From the NCBI GenBank assembly GCA_038221545.1, contig JBBRIE010000001.1, positions 1 to 49,818 of the forward strand: DNA of 49,818 nt, read 5' to 3'. The notes under the pieces were generated by a model. That model ran no database searches and was not told where the DNA came from. It was given only the letters and a program-made list of their open reading frames with translations. This DNA is from JBBQNY01 sp038221545. GTDB lineage: Bacteria; Pseudomonadota; Gammaproteobacteria; Xanthomonadales; Ahniellaceae. The position numbers and the translations under genes were made by a program. Position 1 is the first letter of the stretch, and each line of letters begins with the position of its first letter. Below, piece by piece: positions 17,195 through 25,474 of this stretch.

Positions 17195-18136
17195 ATGAAC
17201 CTCGATCTTCGCGACTGGCTGCTGCACGACGCGCGCGCGCGTCCGCTGGCGCTGGCCATCATGGCGCTGGCCGGCGCGGCGTGCCTCTACCTGCTGGTGC
17301 AGTGGTTGTGGCTGGTGCTGCGCTGGACCGACGACGACGTCCTCCCCGCTGCGCCCGCGCTGGCGTCGCCGCTGGTGGCCGCGCCCACCGACCGGCTTTC
17401 CCGCCTGCACGTATTCGGTACTTCCGCACCGCTGGTCGATTCCCGCTCGGTGGTGGAAAACGCGCCCGATTCCTCGACGCAACTGGTGCTGCGCGGCGTG
17501 TTCGCCACCAGCGATCCACGCGGCGGCCGCGCGATCATCGCCGGCGCCGACCAGAAGGAAGGCCACTACGCGGTCGGTGCGATGTTGCCGGGCAACGTGG
17601 AGCTGGCGGGCGTGTACGCCGATCGCGTCGTGATTTCGAACAGCGGCGTGATGGAGGTTCTGCGTTTGCCAGGATACGGCGCGAGCGGCACCGCGCGGGG
17701 CGTCGCCGACCCCGCCCGCGGCACCTCGCCTTCGACGCTGCCGAGTGCGGGTCCTGCCGCGACGACTTCTCCCTACAACCTGCTGGCGGGCGCGGGCAGC
17801 GCCGCGCCGGTGATGGCACCGATGCCGGCCAACGCCTTCGGCGCGGCGGCCACGGGACTCGGCATCGACCCCTCCGCGCTCGCTCGCGACGTGCGCCTCG
17901 AGCCGGTCGTCGCCGATGGTCGGCAGACCGGCGTGCGCGTGGTCAGCAACAATGCCGAATTGCTCGGCAAGCTCGGCCTCCAGGCCGGCGACGAGGTGAC
18001 GTCGGTCAATGGCATCGCGCTCGACAATCCGCTGCGCGGGGTCGAGGTGATGCAGGCGCTCGGCACGGCGCAAAGCGCCAACATCACGGTCAGGCGCGGC
18101 GGCCAGGAGCAGACCCTGTCGGTGGTGCTGCGCTGA
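17195..18136 (+). CDS. gspC: Type II secretion protein GspC (with PDZ domain)
   Basis: 313 residues in the usual GspC order: short cytoplasmic N-terminus, one membrane segment (about residues 19-42), an HR domain (about 65-160, with RLHVFGTSAP and LVLRGVFATSDP) and a C-terminal PDZ domain (about 225-313, VRLEPVVADGRQTGVRV ... LGLQAGDEVTSVNGIALDN). GspC links the inner-membrane platform to the GspD secretin. It opens the gspC-D-E cluster. It starts 94 bp after rhlB; a GC-rich hairpin (17132-17154) lies in that gap without a T-tract. Confidence 0.88.
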   Translation: MNLDLRDWLLHDARARPLALAIMALAGAACLYLLVQWLWLVLRWTDDDVLPAAPALASPLVAAPTDRLSRLHVFGTSAPLVDSRSVVENAPDSSTQLVLRGVFATSDPRGGRAIIAGADQKEGHYAVGAMLPGNVELAGVYADRVVISNSGVMEVLRLPGYGASGTARGVADPARGTSPSTLPSAGPAATTSPYNLLAGAGSAAPVMAPMPANAFGAAATGLGIDPSALARDVRLEPVVADGRQTGVRVVSNNAELLGKLGLQAGDEVTSVNGIALDNPLRGVEVMQALGTAQSANITVRRGGQEQTLSVVLR

Positions 18137-18170
18137 TCCTCCCGCAGCGCGTGGACGCTGGAGCGCGTGC

Positions 18171-18517
18171 ATGAGCCATCGCGGCAGTTGCCATTGCGGC
18201 AGGGTCGCCTTCGAAGTGAAAGGCGAGGTCGACGGGCGCTGGGCTGCAACTGCTCGATCTGTTCGCGCAGGGGGTCGCTGCTCCGGTTCGTGCCGCGCGA
18301 CCGGCTGCGATTGACGACCGGGGAAGCGGACCTCGCCACGTACACCTTCAACAGGCACGTCATCCGGCATCGTTCCTGCCCGACCTGCGGCCTCCACCTG
18401 TTCGGGGAAGGCGTCGACCCCAGGGGCAAGCTCATTGCCGCGTTGATCCTGCGCTGCCTCGAGGATTTCAACCTTGCGTCGGTGACCGTGACCGAGTTCG
18501 ACGGCCGCGCGCTGTAA
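18171..18517 (+). pseudogene. GFA-family (S-(hydroxymethyl)glutathione synthase-like) gene with a frameshift
   Basis: The frame from ATG 18171 gives MSHRGSCHCGRVAFEVKGEVDG, the usual start of a GFA-family zinc protein (Cys-x-Cys). At 18234-18236 one base appears to be missing: the homologous continuation ALGCNCSICSRRGSLLRFVPRDRLRL ... CPTCGLHLFGEGVDP ... FDGRAL is in another frame, running to the TAA at 18515-18517. Apart from that single slip in a GGG run the protein is complete (about 115 residues) with all cysteines. It is therefore either a young pseudogene or a one-base sequencing or assembly error. It sits between gspC and gspD, an unusual position. Confidence 0.75.
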
Positions 18518-18622
18518 CGGCATCGCCCGGGCCCGGTTTTGCGGCCCGCGGGTGAACGTGCGGTAATCTCGGTGGTCAAGGCCCAGCGCCACCACCACCA
18601 CCAGCTTCGGGGTTTCCAGATC

Positions 18623-20821
18623 GTGTCCAGATTGTCGAGCGGTGTGTGCGGCGCGTGCGCGATGTGGCTGCTGGCCTGGCCGGTGGCTGCGTGGTCGCAA
18701 TCGCCCGAACCCTTGCCGGTGTTCGTGCCGACCGCTGCCACGGTGCCTGCCCAATTGCCCGCACAGCTGTCGGCGCAGGCGTTCGCGCAGGCGCAGGGAC
18801 AGGTCGCGGTGCCCGCGAACGTCGCAGGCGCCGGCGGCACCGGTCAGACGCTCAACTTCAAGGATGCCGACATCCGCGAGTTCATCGCGGCGATCTCGGA
18901 CATCACCGGGCGCGCCTTCATCGTCGATCCGCGCGTCGAGGGCAAGGTCAACGTGATCTCGGCGCGGCCGATGGCCCCGGACGAGATCTACCAGGTGTTC
19001 GAATCCGTGCTGCGCGTGCATGGCTTCGCCACGGTGGCCGCGGGCAACATGACCAAGATCGTGCCCGAAGCGCTCGCCAAGCAGGACGGCAGTGCGTCGC
19101 CGGTGGTCAGCGGCCCGGACACGCTGGTCACCAAGCTCATCCCCTTGCGTTTCGTGTCGGCGCAGGAACTGGTGCCGATCCTGACGCAACTGGTGCCGCA
19201 GAGCGGGCAGGTCAGCGTGCACCAGGGCAGCAACTCACTGCTCATCACCGATCGTGCGGGCAACCTCGCGCGCATCGAGGGCATCGTGCGCCGCATCGAC
19301 CAGGCGTCGGACGCGTCGGTCGAGGTCATCGCACTGAGTCACGCCAACGCGTCGGAACTTGCGCGCACCATCGCGCTGCTGGACGAAGGCAAGGCCGGCG
19401 CGCTCGGCGTCGGGCCGACCACGGCCAGGGTGCTGGCCGACACGCGCACGAACTCCCTGCTGGTGTCGGGCGACCGCGCCGCGCGCCTGCGCACGCGCGC
19501 GCTGGTCAGCCACCTCGACACACCGCTCGAATCCGGCGAGAGCACGCAGGTGGTGTACCTGCGTTACGCGACCGCGAAGGATCTGGTGCCGATTCTCGAG
19601 GCGACCGCGGCCACGCTCGCGGGCGACTCGAGCGCCAAGGACCAGGCGCGCAAAGCCACGGTGCAGGCGCACGACGAGACCAACGCGGTGGTCATCACCG
19701 CCGATCCGGCGGTGTATCGCGCGCTGGTCGCGGTGGTGCGCCAGCTCGACATCCGCCGCGCGCAGGTGCTCATCGAAGGCGTGATCGCCGAGTTGACCGA
19801 CGACCGCAACCGCGAGATCGGCGTGCAATGGCAGGCCACCGACATCAATGTCCAGCCCGACGGCACGCTCGGCTCGGGCGTGTTCGGCGGCACCAATTTC
19901 CCGCGCGCGGGCGGCAGCGGCAGCATCATCGGCGCGGCGGTCAATCCGCTGTCGCTGGGTTCCGGTCTCAGCCTCGGCTACGTGCGCGGCGCCATCACCT
20001 TGCCCGGCAGCGACACGCCCATTCTCGATATCGGCGCGCTGGTTTCGGCGCTGGCCAGCGACGGGCGCAGCAATATCCTGTCGACGCCCAACATCGTCAC
20101 GCTCGACCACCACGAAGCCGAGATCAAGGTCGGCCAGAAAGTACCGTTCCTGACTGGTCAGTTCACCAACACCTCGACCGGCGGCGGTGCCGGTCAGCCG
20201 ACCAATCCGTTCCAGACCATCGAACGCGAAGACGTGGGCCTCAAGCTCAAAGTCACGCCGCACATCAACGAAGGCGACAGCGTGCGGCTCGACATCCTGC
20301 AGGAGGTGTCGTCGCTGGCGCCCTCGCCGATCGGCGCGGTCGACCTCGTCACCAACAACCGCCAGATCAGCACCAGCGTGCTGGTGCCCGACGGCGTGAT
20401 GCTGGTGCTCGGCGGCCTCATCTCGGACGAAGTACGCAACAGCGTCAGCAAGGTGCCGGCACTCGGCGACATCCCGGTGCTGGGCAATCTTTTCCGCTAC
20501 CGCAATTCGACGCGCCTGCGCCGCAATCTCATGGTGTTCCTGCGGCCGACGATCCTGCGCGACGCGTTTCTCGAGCAGGCGGTGTCGAGCGAGAAGTACA
20601 ACTACATCCGCACCGAACAGCTCAAGCGGCGCGATCTGGATGGCCGCGATGGGCGCGAGAACGCAATCCTGCCGCCGCTCACGCAGCCGCCGCTGCCACC
20701 GTCGGCAGCCGGCGAGCGCCTTCCGCAAGGCGCTTCGAACGAACCCGCGGCCACTGGTACGCGGCTACCGCGCGACCGTGCGGATGTAGTGCCTGCAACA
20801 CCGGTCGCGCCATCACGATGA
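18623..20821 (+). CDS. gspD: Type II secretion secretin GspD
   Basis: Outer-membrane secretin of the type II system, about 732 residues from the GTG at 18623. After a signal sequence (SSGVCGACAMWLLAWPVAAWSQ) come the N0 domain (TLNFKDADIREFIAAISDITGRAFIVDP), N1-N3 domains, and the secretin core: VGQKVPFLTGQFTN, EDVGLKLKVTPHINEGDSVRLDILQEVSSL, LGGLISDEV, VPALGDIPVLGNLFRYR and NLMVFLRPTIL. The C-terminal S-domain-like tail is Pro-rich. A TTG at 18539 would add a poor His-rich leader, so GTG 18623 is preferred. The stop overlaps the gspE start by 4 nt (ATGA). Confidence 0.93.
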   Translation: MSRLSSGVCGACAMWLLAWPVAAWSQSPEPLPVFVPTAATVPAQLPAQLSAQAFAQAQGQVAVPANVAGAGGTGQTLNFKDADIREFIAAISDITGRAFIVDPRVEGKVNVISARPMAPDEIYQVFESVLRVHGFATVAAGNMTKIVPEALAKQDGSASPVVSGPDTLVTKLIPLRFVSAQELVPILTQLVPQSGQVSVHQGSNSLLITDRAGNLARIEGIVRRIDQASDASVEVIALSHANASELARTIALLDEGKAGALGVGPTTARVLADTRTNSLLVSGDRAARLRTRALVSHLDTPLESGESTQVVYLRYATAKDLVPILEATAATLAGDSSAKDQARKATVQAHDETNAVVITADPAVYRALVAVVRQLDIRRAQVLIEGVIAELTDDRNREIGVQWQATDINVQPDGTLGSGVFGGTNFPRAGGSGSIIGAAVNPLSLGSGLSLGYVRGAITLPGSDTPILDIGALVSALASDGRSNILSTPNIVTLDHHEAEIKVGQKVPFLTGQFTNTSTGGGAGQPTNPFQTIEREDVGLKLKVTPHINEGDSVRLDILQEVSSLAPSPIGAVDLVTNNRQISTSVLVPDGVMLVLGGLISDEVRNSVSKVPALGDIPVLGNLFRYRNSTRLRRNLMVFLRPTILRDAFLEQAVSSEKYNYIRTEQLKRRDLDGRDGRENAILPPLTQPPLPPSAAGERLPQGASNEPAATGTRLPRDRADVVPATPVAPSR

Positions 20822-22317
20822 CTGCCGAGCCGGCCAGTGTCGGCGTGCGTCCGTCGCGGCCGAGTTTTGCGTTTGCCAAGCGGCAGGGCGGCACCGTCAT
20901 CGACTGGCAGGGCGACGTGCCCACGGTCGCACTGGCGCCGCACGCGACGCTTGCGACCTACGCCGAGCTGCAACGCTATCTCGGCGTGTCGCCGGCCATC
21001 GAACGCTTTGACGCGACGGCGTACGAACGCCTGCTGCGCGATTTGTACGAACAGGGCGGCACCGACGCGCGGGACCTGGCCGACAGCATCGATTCGGGCA
21101 TCGACCTGCGCGCGCTGGCCGAGGAGCTGCCGGAACCGCAGGACCTCATGGAGTCGGACGACGACGCGCTCGTCATCCGGCTCATCAATGCGCTGCTGAC
21201 CGAGGCGGTCAAGGAAAACGCCTCGGACATCCACGTCGAGCCCTACGAAAATCGCCTGGTCGTGCGCTTCCGCATCGACGGCGTCTTGCGGGAGGTGCTG
21301 GCACCGCCGCGTTCGATCGCAGCGCCGGTGGTCTCGCGCATCAAGGTCATGGCCAAGCTCGACATCGCCGAGAAGCGATTGCCCCAGGACGGGCGCATTG
21401 GCCTGCGCATCGCCGGGCGTCCGGTCGACGTGCGCGTCTCCACGATTCCCGCGGGCCACGGCGAACGCGTGGTGCTGCGCCTGCTCGACAAGCAGGCGGG
21501 GCGCCTCGACCTCGAGAAGCTCGGCATGGGCGCGACCATGCACGCGCGCCTCGACGAACTCATCCATCGGCCGCACGGCATCATCCTGGTCACGGGTCCG
21601 ACGGGTTCCGGCAAGACGACGACGCTATACGCCGCCCTCTCCCGCCTCAACGATGCCACGCGCAACATCCTGACGGTCGAGGATCCGATCGAGTACCACC
21701 TCGACGGCGTCGGCCAGACGCAGGTCAACACGCGCGTCGACATGACCTTCGCACGCGGGCTGCGCGCGATCCTGCGACAGGATCCGGACGTGGTGATGGT
21801 CGGCGAAATCCGCGACCTCGAGACCGCGCAAGTCGCGGTGCAGGCCTCGCTCACCGGACATCTCGTGATGTCGACCCTGCACACCAATTCCGCGATCGGC
21901 GCGATGACGCGCCTGCGCGACATGGGCGTCGAGCCGTTCCTGCTTGCGTCGTCGTTGATCGGCGTGCTGTCGCAGCGCCTGGTGCGGGTGCTCGATCCCG
22001 CGACGCGCGAAGCCTACCCGGCGACGCCGACCGAGCTCGCGGCGTTCGGCCGCGATCCGAGCGAGCAGGTCACGCTGTATCGCCCACGCGGCGACCTCGT
22101 CGGCAAGAACGCGGGCTATCGGGGCCGCACCGGCGTCTACGAGCTCATCGCCATCGACGAGCCGGTGCGCGCGCTGATCCACGCCGGCGCCAGCGAGGCG
22201 GCGCTTGAGGCACAGGTTCGCCCGCATTCACCCTCCCTCGCAAGCGGCGGCTGGGCGCGCTGTGTCGCCGGCGTCACCTCGGTCGAGGAAGTCCTGCGCG
22301 TCACGCGCGAGGAGTAA
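20818..22317 (+). CDS. gspE: Type II secretion ATPase GspE, lacking the tetracysteine zinc motif
   Basis: 499 residues. The N1E/N2E regions precede the ATPase with NASDIHVEPYENRLVVRFRIDG, Walker A GPTGSGKTTT (residues 260-269), the Asp box ILTVEDPIEY, Walker B RQDPDVVMVGEIRD and the His box HLVMSTLHTN. It is the cytoplasmic hexameric motor that drives pseudopilus assembly. The C-terminal CM domain normally has CxxC ... CxxC; here the four positions read Asp393, Thr396, Asp426 and Gly429, so no zinc site exists. The end (VRPHSPSLASGGWARC) is also divergent before resuming VAGVTSVEEVLRVTREE. A partial copy of the 3' end recurs at 25241-25266. Coupled to gspD. Confidence 0.92.
   Translation: MTAEPASVGVRPSRPSFAFAKRQGGTVIDWQGDVPTVALAPHATLATYAELQRYLGVSPAIERFDATAYERLLRDLYEQGGTDARDLADSIDSGIDLRALAEELPEPQDLMESDDDALVIRLINALLTEAVKENASDIHVEPYENRLVVRFRIDGVLREVLAPPRSIAAPVVSRIKVMAKLDIAEKRLPQDGRIGLRIAGRPVDVRVSTIPAGHGERVVLRLLDKQAGRLDLEKLGMGATMHARLDELIHRPHGIILVTGPTGSGKTTTLYAALSRLNDATRNILTVEDPIEYHLDGVGQTQVNTRVDMTFARGLRAILRQDPDVVMVGEIRDLETAQVAVQASLTGHLVMSTLHTNSAIGAMTRLRDMGVEPFLLASSLIGVLSQRLVRVLDPATREAYPATPTELAAFGRDPSEQVTLYRPRGDLVGKNAGYRGRTGVYELIAIDEPVRALIHAGASEAALEAQVRPHSPSLASGGWARCVAGVTSVEEVLRVTREE
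22290..22315 (+). repeat. gspE 3'-end repeat, copy A
   Basis: 26 bp at the very end of gspE (coding EVLRVTREE, up to the first base of the stop codon) recur exactly at 25241-25266. The similarity extends leftward to about 22260 with a few changes and a 1-bp gap. Further to the right, GTGATTCC (22409) and CGAAGGCATGCG (22430-22441) recur at 25292 and 25308-25319. Confidence 0.8.
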
Positions 22318-22551
22318 CTCTTCCGCGCATCGATCGCCGCGGTCGCGCACGGGCACAGCGTTGCGTGCACGGCCGCCGGAGACTCGTTGACCACCCTTGA
22401 TCGCCGCGGTGATTCCATTCCCGAGTGGACGAAGGCATGCGTCAGCATGGGAATTACGACGCACCTGCGGAGTTAAACCAGGGCATGCACTGCGTGGGGT
22501 CGACGCGCCGCCGCCATGAGGTCATCATTCCCGCCATCCCCTGAAATCGGA

Positions 22552-25173
22552 ATGACGCAAATGCGCCACGGATTTCCTTGTGCCGCTTTTCTGGGTCTGA
22601 CCCTGTCCAGCCTCGCGGCAGCACCGCAATGCGTGAGCGCGGCGTCGGTCGCAAACGACGAAGCGGCGATCGCCACCCCGCGCACGCTGCCGCCAATGCC
22701 CGCGCAGGTCATGGACTTCCAGCCCAACGTCGGACAGTTCGATGCGCGTGTCGCATTCACCATCGAGCGCGCGGGCATCGAGTCCATCGTCACGCGCGAC
22801 GGCGCGCTGGTGCACCGACTGCCTGCGGACGCCGCGCGCGACTGGATCCTCGTCGAGCGTTTCGGGCAGCCGATCCCAGCCGGCTCGCCCGTGCCGAAGG
22901 GCGATGGGCCGGCCAGCACCGGCGTGACCCGGCTTGCCGGCGAGCACGCCGCCGCCTTGTCGGACTCGACGTATCGGCGCGTCGACCTCGGCGAATCCTG
23001 GCCAGGCGTGCGCACCGAACTGGTTGCCCGCGCCACCGGGATCGAAAAGCGTTTTCGGGTCGCGCCCGGCGTGAGCGCCGCTCGCATTCGCGTCGATCTT
23101 GCCGGTGTCGAAGGCATCGAACATGCGCGCGACGGACGCCTCCTGCTGGCGACAGGACCGGGAACGGTCGCGCTGAGCGCACCCCTCGCATGGCAAGACA
23201 TCGATGGCGCACGTCGCGCCGTCGAGGTGGCCTACACCGTCCACGACGGTGCAGCTTACGGTTTCCGCCTTGGTCGGCACGACCGGCGGCACGGCGTCAC
23301 CATCGACCCGATACTGCGCTCCACTTTCGTTGGCGGCAGCAGCACCGAGCAGTTCTTCACCGACATCGAAGTCGCCGACGACAGCGTCTACATCGCCGGC
23401 TTCAGCCAGTCGGCCAATTTCCCGGGCACCAGCGGCGGCTACCAGTCAGCGCTGGTCACCAACACGTCTCTCGGCGGCAACCAGTTCATCGCCCGTTACT
23501 CGCTCGACCTCACCACGCTGTTGCAGTCGACGTACTACGGCGCCTACGAGCCAATCAGCGGCGGCATGAGCAGGACGACGGACGCGCGCGAACTCGCGGT
23601 CGACGCCGACGGCGTCTATCTGGTGGGACAGACGCCCGATGGCTCGACCACAATCGTTCCCGGCACCGCCGGTGGTGCGCAACCCGCATCCGGTGGCAGG
23701 TCCGACGGATTTGCGGCGCGCTTTGCGCGCGACCTGCGCAGCCTGCAGCAGGCCACCTTCTTCGGTGGCGCCGGCGACGAGGCGGCACTCGCGGTCGCGC
23801 TCTCGTCCGATGCGGTCTACATCGGCGGTAGCGTGTTCAGCACCACCGCGGCCCCGCTGCCGGGAACGGCCGGCGCGGCGATCACCACCTACAGCAACAG
23901 CGACGGCTTCGTGGCCCGGCTGACGCGGGATCTGCGCACGCTGGTCCGCGCGACACTGGTCACCGGATCGCCGCACGACGGCGTGCTGGCGCTGGCCACC
24001 GACGGAACGGACGTCTACGCTGCGGGCGGAACTGCAGGCGCGCTGACGCAGACCACTGGCGCGTTCCAGCCGGCGCGCGGGTCCGGCGGTGGCTTCACGG
24101 ATGGTTACGTCGTGCGCCTGGATGCTGCGCTGACCAGCATCGCGCGCTCCACTTTCCTCGGTGGTAGCGGCCACGAGCGCGTGGACTTCCTGACACTCAC
24201 GCCGTCATCGGTCTATGCGAGCGGCTTCACGGCGTCAGGTAATTTCCCCGTGGGGCCCGTGGCCGCCGACGGCAGCCTGCAAGGCGCGACCGATCTGTTC
24301 GCGCTGGCGCTCACGCGCGATCTATCAACGCGCAACGGTGGCACCTTCTCTGGCGGGTCCGGATCCGAAGGCGGTGGAAGCCTCGCCGTGGTGGGCAACA
24401 GCGTGTTCCTCGCGGGCACCACCAACGCCACCGACCTGCCGGGCACCGCGGGCGGTGCCGAGGCGAACAATCCGAATGCGCAGACCACAGGCTTCGTCGG
24501 CGAGTTCGACCTGGCGCTGACTACACTGCGGCAGGCGAGCTACTACGGCACGACCACGCCGGGCACCAAGCAGTTGTTCGGACTTTCGGCGAATGCCGAC
24601 ACGGTGTACATCGCCGGCAGCACGCAGTCCGCGACGCTGCCGGGCACCGCCGGCAGTGCACAACCGAATACCGGCGGCGGCTTCGACCATTTCATCGCCG
24701 CGTTCCGTGGAGGCCTGTCCGGCCCGCGCCCGCCGTCAGACCTTGCCGCGACCAAGAGCGGCGGCGACTGGCGTCTGGTCGACAACCGCTACGTGCTTTA
24801 TCGCGTGACCTTTGCCAACTTCGGCACCGATCCTGCCGTGGCGGCACGCTTCGTCGACACGCTGCCTGCGGATACGCTCAGCGCCGCCAACTGGAGCTGC
24901 GTCGGCACGAACTGCCCCGCCGCGAGCGGCTCCGGTTCGCTCGACTTCACACGTGATCTGCCCACGGGTGCGTCCATGGCGTTCGATTTCTGCGCGCGCC
25001 ACATTGGCAGCGGGGCAGACGTGGTGAATACCGCCACCGCGTCCGTCTCGGGCGCGAACATGGATCCGGTCGCCGGCAACAATGCGGCGACGCACGTCAT
25101 CGTGGACCCTTCGCTGTTCAACGATGGTTTCGAGGAGCGCGTGGTACCTGCGCTCTGCCCGCCGGATGCCTGA
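22552..25173 (+). CDS. Large secreted SBBP-type beta-propeller protein with DUF11-like C-terminus
   Basis: 873 residues from ATG 22552 (ATGs at 22516 and 22561 are alternatives; the signal peptide MRHGFPCAAFLGLTLSSLAAAPQCVSA supports 22552 or 22561). The N-terminal part, MDFQPNVGQFDARVAFTIERAG...VTRDGALVHRL, matches the domain that precedes SBBP seven-bladed propellers. Repeats of about 60-65 residues follow (STFVGGSSTEQF, ATFFGGAGDEAAL, STFLGGSGHERVD, each with VYIAG and a LPGTAG turn). A DUF11-like domain (about 755-860, DLAATKSGGDWRL...VNTATASVSG) precedes an FNDGFEE tail. It is exported, possibly through the type II system it interrupts. 234 bp separate it from gspE. Confidence 0.82.
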   Translation: MTQMRHGFPCAAFLGLTLSSLAAAPQCVSAASVANDEAAIATPRTLPPMPAQVMDFQPNVGQFDARVAFTIERAGIESIVTRDGALVHRLPADAARDWILVERFGQPIPAGSPVPKGDGPASTGVTRLAGEHAAALSDSTYRRVDLGESWPGVRTELVARATGIEKRFRVAPGVSAARIRVDLAGVEGIEHARDGRLLLATGPGTVALSAPLAWQDIDGARRAVEVAYTVHDGAAYGFRLGRHDRRHGVTIDPILRSTFVGGSSTEQFFTDIEVADDSVYIAGFSQSANFPGTSGGYQSALVTNTSLGGNQFIARYSLDLTTLLQSTYYGAYEPISGGMSRTTDARELAVDADGVYLVGQTPDGSTTIVPGTAGGAQPASGGRSDGFAARFARDLRSLQQATFFGGAGDEAALAVALSSDAVYIGGSVFSTTAAPLPGTAGAAITTYSNSDGFVARLTRDLRTLVRATLVTGSPHDGVLALATDGTDVYAAGGTAGALTQTTGAFQPARGSGGGFTDGYVVRLDAALTSIARSTFLGGSGHERVDFLTLTPSSVYASGFTASGNFPVGPVAADGSLQGATDLFALALTRDLSTRNGGTFSGGSGSEGGGSLAVVGNSVFLAGTTNATDLPGTAGGAEANNPNAQTTGFVGEFDLALTTLRQASYYGTTTPGTKQLFGLSANADTVYIAGSTQSATLPGTAGSAQPNTGGGFDHFIAAFRGGLSGPRPPSDLAATKSGGDWRLVDNRYVLYRVTFANFGTDPAVAARFVDTLPADTLSAANWSCVGTNCPAASGSGSLDFTRDLPTGASMAFDFCARHIGSGADVVNTATASVSGANMDPVAGNNAATHVIVDPSLFNDGFEERVVPALCPPDA

Positions 25174-25474
25174 GGTACAGCAGACTTCGCAGTGACCGGC
25201 ACGCTGTCGCAGTGCGTCGCCGGCATCAGTTCGGAGAAGGAGTCCTGCGCGTCACGCGCGAGGAGTGGGCGCCGCACAGGCGCAGCCGCTCGTGATTCCG
25301 GTTGTGGCGAAGGCATGCGCGGCGTTGGCGCATGCAATGGTTCTGCGTGCTCTTGCAGGATCGTCGCCGCGCGCGAAGCCCGACTCGCGCGCGTTGCCGA
25401 TCGCGTCTTGCGGCGCTCATACAAAAAATCTTCCATCCTTGATCGCGATGCTGCGGTGTCCTATCCCGACCTGT
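25174..25474 (+). other. Intergenic region holding a decayed copy of the gspE 3' end
   Basis: 301 bp between the convergent propeller and TonB-like genes. From about 25208 to 25266 it encodes a broken version of the last GspE residues: CVAGISSEKE, then a 1-bp slip, then VLRVTREE, followed by Trp instead of a stop. The motifs GTGATTCC and CGAAGGCATGCG, which lie downstream of the true gspE, follow at 25292-25319. Beyond that I see no gene. Confidence 0.65.
25241..25266 (+). repeat. gspE 3'-end repeat, copy B
   Basis: These 26 bp are identical to 22290-22315 at the end of gspE, 2,951 bp apart. Copy B is not part of an intact gene and lacks a stop codon, so copy A is the functional end. The two copies bracket the secreted propeller gene. 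Confidence 0.8.

Noticed and set aside
18539..18622. Upstream TTG start for gspD
   Set aside because: It would add a His/Gln-rich leader before the signal peptide; the GTG at 18623 gives a normal exported secretin.
22516..22551. ATG at 22516 as start of the SBBP protein
   Set aside because: No ribosome-binding site, and it places 12-15 extra residues before a normal signal peptide; it remains a possible alternative.
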